Shown here: positions 58,863 to 64,000 of the stretch, piece after piece
Position numbering within the stretch: position 1 is the first letter of the stretch
Layout: the number at the start of each line of letters is the position of its first letter
NCBI GenBank assembly: GCA_036259835.1
Contig: DATABA010000128.1
Coordinates: 5,348 to 69,347 of the forward strand
Source of the DNA: JALYGK01 sp036259835
GTDB taxonomy: Bacteria; Actinomycetota; UBA4738
DNA length: 64,000 nucleotides
Reading direction: 5' to 3'
Position numbers and translations under genes: made by a program
Notes under the pieces: generated by a model
Told to the model about the DNA's origin: nothing
The model's input: the letters and a program-made list of their open reading frames with translations, nothing else
Database searches by the model: none

Positions 58863-58958
58863 ACCGACACCCGGTTTACCGAGAAGGTGTACACCAATGT
58901 TCTCCCCGCCAAGAAGCGCGAGGCCATGGACCGGCTCAGCTTCGGGGGCAGAGTGTGA
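58863..58958 (+). pseudogene. Possible tyrosine-recombinase C-terminal fragment
   Basis: The final residues of a short open frame read TDTRFTEKVYTNVLPAKKREAMDRLS. The pattern T-x-x-x-Y-x-[HN]-[VL]-L/F-P..., with the Tyr followed by Asn/His and then a Leu-Pro and a helix with an R-L pair, matches the C-terminus of phage-type integrases where the Tyr is the nucleophile. The rest of the domain is absent. The match is short, so this is only a suggestion. Confidence 0.35.
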
Positions 58959-58977
58959 CCAGATGTGACCACGAGGA

Positions 58978-59341
58978 TCAGCTTCTGATCTCCGTTACGC
59001 TGCCCGGGACGCATGGAGGCAGTCCCATGTCCTCGGCGTTGACCTGCTCCATCAGGTTCTCTCCGACGATGAGCACGACGAATTCCAGAAGTTGTTCATC
59101 AGCGACGTACTCCTGCCCCACGTCGTATGCAGACTCCATCAGCCACGGAATGCTGCCCGAGGGGAACGCGTACATGCAGTCGGGTCTCGCTTTTCGGCGC
59201 ATTAAAGTAGATGCCGACCGACCGTTTGTCGTGATCCCCCTCAAGTTCGACGGACGTCACCTCGATGTCCATCGAAGAGTCACTCGCTAGGCGCGACACC
59301 AACGTTCGACGGACCCGTTCGGCGAACTGTTCATGACTCAT
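58978..59341 (-). pseudogene. Frameshifted hypothetical ORF
   Basis: One frame (from the ATG at 59341) reads MSHEQFAERVRRTLVSRLASDSSMDIEVTSVELEGDHDKRSVGIYF; a second frame continues RRKARPDCMYAFPSGSIPWLMESAYDVGQEYVADEQLLEFVVLIVGENLMEQ to a stop at 58978. Joining near 59200, at an AAAA run, gives a plausible protein of about 120 residues. It looks like one gene broken by a one- or two-base change or a sequencing error. No family is recognised. Confidence 0.5.
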
Positions 59342-59432
59342 GGGCCGTGGACTGGATTCTATTTACAGGGCAGAGGGTCGCGGTCGAGAGGCAGAGTGTG
59401 CCCAAAAGTGTGCCCACTCCGGAAATGAAAGC

Positions 59433-59452
59433 GGGGAGCCAACCGGCTCCCC
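59433..59452. terminator. Intrinsic terminator hairpin beside tRNA-Leu
   Basis: GGGGAGCC and GGCTCCCC form a perfect 8-bp GC-rich stem with an AACC loop, followed on the plus strand by GTTCTGTTTT. On the minus strand it lies 24 bases after the tRNA 3' end and is followed by GCTTTCATTT, so it may terminate the tRNA transcript as well. Confidence 0.7.
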
Positions 59453-59475
59453 GTTCTGTTTTCCCTGGTAAGTCC

Positions 59476-59564
59476 TGGTGTCGGAGGGGGGATTTGAACC
59501 CCCACGGGCTTATCGCCCACTAGGCCCTCAACCTAGCGCGTCTACCTAGTTCCGCCACTCCGAC
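59476..59564 (-). tRNA. tRNA-Leu, anticodon GAG
   Basis: Acceptor arms GTCGGAG and CTCCGAC pair perfectly; the anticodon stem-loop is CTAGG-TTGAGGG-CCTAG with anticodon GAG (reads CUC/CUU). The long variable arm (TGGGCGATAAGCCCG) is the class II type of tRNA-Leu. The T-arm reads GGGGG-TTCAAAT-CCCCC. The discriminator A is followed by CCA in the genome, so the 3' CCA is encoded. It lies upstream of secG on the same strand. Confidence 0.97.
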
Positions 59565-59612
59565 TAGACCGTGGTCGCCCCAAACGGCGACGGGACTAGC
59601 GATTCTACCGGC

Positions 59613-59837
59613 TCACTCCCACTGCCACGCCAGGATGAACGTGGTCAGCGCGAAGATGAGGGCCGTTGCAACCGTGATCCGGTCGAGGTTCCGCTCGATT
59701 GAGGTCCCTCCCGAGAGGCTCCCTCCCCCGCCGAACATATCCGAGAGGCCGCCGCCCTTGCCCGAGTGGAGCAGGACGAACAGGACCAGGAACAGCGAGA
59801 CAACGATATGAATCCCAATGACGATGGCCATCAGCAT
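59613..59837 (-). CDS. secG: Preprotein translocase subunit SecG
   Basis: A 74-residue membrane subunit of SecYEG. Two hydrophobic helices, IVIGIHIVVSLFLVLFVLLHSGKGGGLSDMFGGGGS (with the conserved GKGGGLSDMFGGG loop) and LDRITVATALIFALTTFILAW. The ATG at 59837 gives the normal length; the GTG at 59891 would add an unlikely 18 residues. It is 60 bases downstream of the oppF stop and 48 bases upstream of the tRNA on the same strand. Confidence 0.93.
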   Translation of the reverse strand: MLMAIVIGIHIVVSLFLVLFVLLHSGKGGGLSDMFGGGGSLSGGTSIERNLDRITVATALIFALTTFILAWQWE

Positions 59838-59897
59838 GTCGACGATGATACCGAGTGGACGCAGCGGCGAAAGTGTCCGGGCAGCGCCCACGAACCG

Positions 59898-60977
59898 CTA
59901 CGCGTGCTCGTGCGCTGCTTCTTCGGCCTCCTGCGTGATCACCGCCCGGTCCTCCAATGGGAAGTGGCACGCCGCGACCTGCCCCTCATGGAACGGATAC
60001 AGAGGGGGAACGTCCTCGCGGCATATCGGGAACTGCGCTCGGGGACACCTAGGGTGGAAGCGGCATCCGGACGGTGGGTCGATCGGCGAGGGAACGTCCC
60101 CCTCCAGGACGATCCGCCGCTTCGCACTGGCCAGGTCGGGATCGGCGATCGGAACCGCCGACATCAACGCTCCCGTGTAGGGGTGCTTCGGGTTCCGGTA
60201 CAGCGTCTCCCCCGGGGCTAACTCCACCACCTTCCCCAGATACATCACGGCGACGCGGTCCGAAACGTGCTTCACCACCGAGAGGTCGTGAGCGATGAAC
60301 ACGTACGTCAGGTTGAACTCGTCCTGAAGGTCTTCGAGTAGGTTCAGAATCTGGGCCTGAATTGAAACGTCCAACGCCGAAACCGGTTCATCGGCCACGA
60401 TCAAGCGCGGCCGAAGGGCGAGGGCCCGGGCGAACCCGATCCGCTGCCGCTGGCCCCCCGAAAACGCGTGCGGGTAGCGGTTGTAGTGCTCGGGGTTGAG
60501 GCCCACCAGCTCCATGAGCTGCTTGACCTCGTCGCGGATCTTGTGCCGTGGCACGGTCTTGTGCAGATGGAACGGCTCCCCGATGATCGTTCCAACTGTC
60601 TTCCGTGGGTTCAAGGACGCGTAGGGGTCCTGGAAGATCATCTGCATGTTTCGGCGAATGGCTCGGAGCTCCTTCCCCTTCACCCTTGAGATGTCCTGGC
60701 CGTCGAAGTAGACCTTGCCGTCGGTAACGTCATAGAGACGGGTGATGACGCGGGCCAGGGTCGACTTGCCGCACCCGGTCTCCCCGACCAGCCCTACGGT
60801 TTCGCCGGGATACACCTCCAGGTCCACGCCGTCGACCGCGTGAACGTGCCCGATGGTCTTTTGAAAGACGATCCCTCTGGTGAGCTTGAACCACTTCTTG
60901 ACGTTCTCCAGCTTCACCAGCGGAGTTCCGCGGGTCTTCGCTTCGGGCTCGGTTCGCGCGTTGAGCTGAACGCTCAC
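59898..60977 (-). CDS. Peptide ABC transporter ATP-binding protein (OppF/DppF-type)
   Basis: A 359-residue ABC ATPase of a dipeptide/oligopeptide importer. Walker A GETGCGKST, signature FSGGQRQR, Walker B LIVADEPVSALD, and a C-terminal oligo_HPY region ending GCRFHPRCPRAQFPIC, the four-Cys [4Fe-4S] site of this subfamily. GTG start overlaps oppD by GTGA. N-terminal VKLENVKKWFKLTRGIVFQKTIGHVHAVDGV is typical of the F subunit. Confidence 0.94.
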   Translation of the reverse strand: MSVQLNARTEPEAKTRGTPLVKLENVKKWFKLTRGIVFQKTIGHVHAVDGVDLEVYPGETVGLVGETGCGKSTLARVITRLYDVTDGKVYFDGQDISRVKGKELRAIRRNMQMIFQDPYASLNPRKTVGTIIGEPFHLHKTVPRHKIRDEVKQLMELVGLNPEHYNRYPHAFSGGQRQRIGFARALALRPRLIVADEPVSALDVSIQAQILNLLEDLQDEFNLTYVFIAHDLSVVKHVSDRVAVMYLGKVVELAPGETLYRNPKHPYTGALMSAVPIADPDLASAKRRIVLEGDVPSPIDPPSGCRFHPRCPRAQFPICREDVPPLYPFHEGQVAACHFPLEDRAVITQEAEEAAHEHA

Positions 60978-61987
60978 TTTCGGACCAGCACTTCTTCGTG
61001 GAGGATTCGCTCTTTCTCAGCGAGGGTGAGATGGCACGCCGCTGCGTGATGTCCATTGGAGGGAAGCAACTGGGGAAGGTCGCGTGTGCATATCTCCATT
61101 GCGTAAGGACAGCGAGGATGGAACGGGCACCCTGGCGGGACGAAGATCAGCGAAGGCGGTTGTCCCTTGATCGGACGCAGCCGTTCCGACCGGTCCTGAT
61201 CGATCCGGCTGATGGACTGGAGCAGTCCCCAGGTGTACGGGTGGTGGGCCCCGTAGTAGATATCGCGCCGATCACCGAACTCGGCGACCTTGCCGGCGTA
61301 CATCACCATGATGTTGTCGCAGTGCTCAGCGACGACGCCCAGATCATGAGTGATGAGCACCACCGCCGCGTCGAACTCGCGCTTGAGGCGGTCCACCAAG
61401 TCCAGGATCTGCGCCTGCACCGTTACATCGAGTGCGGTGGTCGGCTCGTCTGCAATCAGTAAGTCGGGGTTCAGTGCCAGGGCCATGGCGATCATGGCGC
61501 GCTGCCGCATTCCGCCCGAAAACTCGTGTGGGTACTGGCGGACCCGCTCCTGCGGCTTGGGAATACCAACCAACTGGAGGAGGTTCACCGCCTCGTCCAT
61601 CGCCTCCTTTTTCGAAACCTTTCGGTGTGCGTGGAACACCTCGGCGATCTGGTTTCCCACGCGGTGGACCGGATTCAGCGCGGTCAGCGGATCCTGGAAG
61701 ATCATCGAGATCTTCGCTCCGCGGATCTGTCGCATCTCGTCGGGCGGAAGCTTGAGTAAGTCCTGGCCGCGGAACAGGACCTCACCTTCGATTCGAGCCT
61801 GCTGCTTGGTGATGAGCCCCATGACGGTGAGGAAGCTGACGCTCTTTCCGGAGCCGGACTCCCCCACCACACCCAGCGTCTCGCCGGGGGAAACGGTCAG
61901 CGAAACGCCGTCGACGGCCTTGACCAGACCGTCTTCGGTCGGGAAGTGAACCTTGAGGTCGCGAACTTCCAGAAGCGGTTGCGCCAT
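60974..61987 (-). CDS. Peptide ABC transporter ATP-binding protein (OppD/DppD-type)
   Basis: A 337-residue ATPase: Walker A GESGSGKSVSFL, signature FSGGMRQR, Walker B LLIADEPTTALD and a C-terminal CPFHPRCPYAMEIC Fe-S motif. It pairs with the F-type ATPase that overlaps its 3' end. Likely energises the importer formed by the two permeases upstream. ATG start, 14 bases after the oppC stop. Confidence 0.94.
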   Translation of the reverse strand: MAQPLLEVRDLKVHFPTEDGLVKAVDGVSLTVSPGETLGVVGESGSGKSVSFLTVMGLITKQQARIEGEVLFRGQDLLKLPPDEMRQIRGAKISMIFQDPLTALNPVHRVGNQIAEVFHAHRKVSKKEAMDEAVNLLQLVGIPKPQERVRQYPHEFSGGMRQRAMIAMALALNPDLLIADEPTTALDVTVQAQILDLVDRLKREFDAAVVLITHDLGVVAEHCDNIMVMYAGKVAEFGDRRDIYYGAHHPYTWGLLQSISRIDQDRSERLRPIKGQPPSLIFVPPGCPFHPRCPYAMEICTRDLPQLLPSNGHHAAACHLTLAEKERILHEEVLVRK

Positions 61988-62001
61988 TTCGCGGCCCGAC
62001 T

Positions 62002-62952
62002 TTACGGGTTGACCCCGAGCTTCTGGTGCGGGTCGAAGGCGTCGCGCAACCCATCACCGAGAAAGTTCACGGCCAGGACGGTGATCAGGATGGCGAGCCC
62101 GGGGAACCACACCAGGCCCGGGGCGAGCAGAATGAAGTTCTGCGCGTCCCTCAGCAGGTTCCCCCATGTCGGGGTGGGCAACTGGACGCCGAATCCAAGG
62201 AACGACAGCGCCGACTCGGTGAGGATGGCCGACGCCACGTCCAGTGTGCCGATGACGATGATCGGCCCCAAGACGTTGGGAAGGATGTGATAGAAGATGA
62301 TTCGTTTATGCGACCCGCCCACCGAGCGGGCCGCTTCCACGAACTCTTTCTCTTTCAGCGATAGAAACACGCCCCGGACGATCCGCGCCGCCGGCATCCA
62401 GAACACCAGAGAGAGGATGAACACGATGTCCAAGACGCTCCCCCCGAGCAGCTTGGACGCCACGATGAGGACCACCAGGAACGGGATGGACAGGAAGAGG
62501 TCGGTCACCCGCATGAGCACGTTGTCCAGCCAGCCACCGTAGTAGCCGGCAAGCGAGCCGATGACGGCGCCGACGGCCACGGCGGAGACTGCAACGGCCA
62601 CTCCGACCAGCAGCGAGATACGACCCCCATACAGGAGGCGGGTGAACACGTCTCGTCCCAGATTGTCCGTTCCGAGCCAGTGCTTCGCGCTCGGTCCCTG
62701 CATAACCTCCGCCAGGTTCTGCTCGGTGAAGGTGTAGGGAGTGAGAAGTGGAGCGAAGATTACCGCCAGCCCCATCAAGGCCAGGACGATTCCGCTGGCG
62801 ATGGCCAGCTTGTGCCGCCTGAACCGTCGCCACGCGATTTGGCGGGTGGTAAGGACTCGCTCTTCGAGACGAAGCTCCGCTGTCGGCGTCGCTTCGAGGT
62901 CTGCCGGTACCGCCTGTGATCCTGCAGGTACGTGCTCGGTCTGGCTACGCAT
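62002..62952 (-). CDS. Peptide ABC transporter permease (OppC/DppC-type)
   Basis: A 316-residue inner-membrane permease with six hydrophobic segments. HWLGTDNLGRDVFTRLLYGGRISLLVG is the hallmark N-terminal loop of DppC/OppC, and the EAA-like loop FVEAARSVGGSHKRIIFYHILPNVLGPI contacts the ATPase. ATG overlaps the oppB stop by eight bases. The N-terminus is a cytosolic tail of about 45 residues. Confidence 0.94.
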   Translation of the reverse strand: MRSQTEHVPAGSQAVPADLEATPTAELRLEERVLTTRQIAWRRFRRHKLAIASGIVLALMGLAVIFAPLLTPYTFTEQNLAEVMQGPSAKHWLGTDNLGRDVFTRLLYGGRISLLVGVAVAVSAVAVGAVIGSLAGYYGGWLDNVLMRVTDLFLSIPFLVVLIVASKLLGGSVLDIVFILSLVFWMPAARIVRGVFLSLKEKEFVEAARSVGGSHKRIIFYHILPNVLGPIIVIGTLDVASAILTESALSFLGFGVQLPTPTWGNLLRDAQNFILLAPGLVWFPGLAILITVLAVNFLGDGLRDAFDPHQKLGVNP

Positions 62953-63922
62953 AGCGAATCCTCGGGTCGAGCAGCGCGTACACGATGTCGGCGATCAGGT
63001 TGAAGACAATGACGGACGCAACCACCACCATCATCCACGGGAGAACCTGAGCGTAGTCACCGTTCGCCATCGCCTCAATGAAGAACTTTCCCATGCCTGG
63101 CCAGGAGAAGATCTGCTCGGTGATGATGAGTCCTCCTGCCAGCAGACCGAGGTCCAGAGCGATCTGGGTGGTGAGCGGGATGAGCGCGTTTCGCATACCG
63201 TGCCGGAAGATCACGCGGCGCTCGCTTAAGCCCTTTGCCCTGGCTGTTCGCATGTAGTCGCTGTGCATCACCTCGAGCATGCTGGCCCGGATGTACCGGC
63301 TGTAGATCGCGATGATCTGTACCGCGAGCACCAGCATGGGAAGGATCAAGTGGCGAATCCTGTCCGTCAGATTGAAGCCGGTCGTCCCCGGCGTGAACAT
63401 GCCGGAAATCGGAAGGATCGCGTCTTGTAACCCGAGCCATTTCGACAGGTAGTAGCCGAAGAGAAGCTGGAGCATCAATCCAAACCAGAAGTTCGGAATC
63501 GACAGCCCCAGGAAGGCGGCGCCGGTCGAGATATGGTCGAACACCGAGTACTGCCGTAAGGCGGAGTACACCCCGATCCCTATCCCGATCAGCAGGGAAA
63601 ACACCGTCGCCGTAACTCCGAGCACGATGGTGTTCCACAGGGCGTTGCGGATGTCCTTGGACACCGATTCGCCCGTCAGAAGCGATTGACCCCAATCGCC
63701 CTGGACGAATCGAGTCAACCACGCCCAGTACTGCGCCGGGCCCGACTTGTCCAGACCGAGAGACTTACGCACCTCTGCAATCGCCTGGGGATCGGCGCGC
63801 GGGTTCAACGCCAGCGTGCGAGTGAAGTCACCGTTCGCTCGGATGGCAACGAAAACGATGACGCTGGATATCAACAGGACGGGAATCGAAAACAGGACCC
63901 GTCTGATGACGTACCGGAACAA
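62945..63922 (-). CDS. Peptide ABC transporter permease (OppB/DppB-type)
   Basis: A 325-residue permease with six hydrophobic segments. MFRYVIRRVLFSIPVLLISSVIVFVAIRANGDF begins the protein; the EAA loop is DYMRTARAKGLSERRVIFRHGMRNALIPL. TTG start is backed by GGAGG five bases upstream. With oppC, oppD and oppF it makes a four-gene operon; the substrate-binding lipoprotein gene would be expected just outside the window. Confidence 0.94.
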   Translation of the reverse strand: MFRYVIRRVLFSIPVLLISSVIVFVAIRANGDFTRTLALNPRADPQAIAEVRKSLGLDKSGPAQYWAWLTRFVQGDWGQSLLTGESVSKDIRNALWNTIVLGVTATVFSLLIGIGIGVYSALRQYSVFDHISTGAAFLGLSIPNFWFGLMLQLLFGYYLSKWLGLQDAILPISGMFTPGTTGFNLTDRIRHLILPMLVLAVQIIAIYSRYIRASMLEVMHSDYMRTARAKGLSERRVIFRHGMRNALIPLTTQIALDLGLLAGGLIITEQIFSWPGMGKFFIEAMANGDYAQVLPWMMVVVASVIVFNLIADIVYALLDPRIRYA

Positions 63923-63942
63923 TCAGTCCTCCGCGTTAAGCG

Positions 63943-63999
63943 TCATCCCACCAAGTCTAAATCGCTTCGCTCGTCACCGAATGGGCCCGGCGGCATCTG
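63943..63999 (-). other. Possible C-terminal end of an upstream gene at window edge
   Basis: An open frame enters from the right edge on the minus strand and ends at TGA 20 bases before oppB, reading QMPPGPFGDERSDLDLVG. Position and frame fit the end of a substrate-binding protein or other operon gene, but 18 residues are too few to judge. Confidence 0.25.
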
Positions 64000-64000
64000 C

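Larger units (their letters stand above)
58495..59475. mobile_element. Gene-poor segment beside tRNA-Leu, likely integrated-element remnant
   Basis: About 980 bases without an intact gene between a dienelactone hydrolase and tRNA-Leu(GAG). It holds a perfect 18-bp tandem repeat, a short integrase-like C-terminus, a frameshifted ORF on the other strand and an intrinsic-terminator hairpin. tRNA genes are common integration sites, so a decayed element is the simplest reading. No attachment-site duplicate can be seen because the far end would be outside or lost. Confidence 0.45.

Noticed and set aside
58770..58958. Complete small gene
   Set aside because: Only the last part resembles an integrase end; the first part has no start signal or family pattern.

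Overview
The window is high-GC and gene-dense and comes from an actinobacterium (Actinomycetota). The strongest evidence is a complete Pup-proteasome system (pup, prcB, prcA, pafA, dop and the ATPase arc/mpa). It lies with helY, tatC, tatA, pafC, pafB and trmI in the same relative order as known from Mycobacterium tuberculosis. An F420-type oxidoreductase, frequent GTG/TTG starts, likely leaderless starts and many ATGA/GTGA overlaps fit this. Several families (DUF3866, MEDS-domain regulators, CopC-CopD fusion) and the absence of mycobacterial cell-wall genes suggest a deep-branching, uncultured-type lineage rather than a mycobacterium. I do not name a genus.

Layout. 1-9.6 kb: tail of an Lrp/AsnC regulator, secreted proteins, a thermonuclease, a GerMN lipoprotein, two acyl-CoA dehydrogenases, cysS, two tandem VOC proteins, an M24 peptidase and a YgfZ-like protein. 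9.5-18 kb (minus strand): RDD protein, SppA, HelY helicase, AlkD-like protein, hydrolase, lipid kinase, TatC and TatA. 18.4-34.4 kb: pafC, pafB, a divergent DUF3866 gene, a zincin overlapping pafA, pafA, two cupredoxin lipoproteins, prcA, prcB, pup, two large secreted repeat proteins (kelch and Ig-like), dop, arc and trmI. 34.5-40.8 kb continues the proteolysis theme: HtrA-like protease overlapping a papain-like protein, a lipoprotein overlapping an atypical FtsH-like AAA/M41 protease, a PPC protein, and clpS with DUF2017. 40.8-58.5 kb is accessory: DUF2267 and ChaB proteins, an epimerase, a CopC-CopD operon, a winged-helix protein, a class III cyclase, a MOT1-like transporter, DUF1003, a MarR-controlled LysE/F420 pair, two MEDS-domain partner-switching proteins, GH15, a DHFR-like protein, an ArsR/SRPBCC pair and a dienelactone-hydrolase-like protein. 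58.5-59.5 kb is a degraded segment with an integrase-like tail next to tRNA-Leu(GAG). 59.6-64 kb holds secG and an Opp/Dpp peptide ABC transporter.

How the genes work together. PafA attaches Pup to substrates, Dop removes it, Arc unfolds pupylated proteins and PrcAB degrades them. Pup here is encoded with a terminal Glu, so it would not need deamidation. PafB/PafC are WYL regulators that in mycobacteria control a DNA-damage response. The Tat, SppA, SecG, FtsH-like, HtrA and ClpS genes add export and quality-control functions.

Most unusual points: secreted-protein genes inserted between dop and pup; two cupredoxins between prcA and pafA; the FtsH-like protease with an approximately 80-residue insertion inside its AAA domain; a LysE gene that appears to start at ATC behind a good Shine-Dalgarno; and several well-formed palindromic operator candidates.
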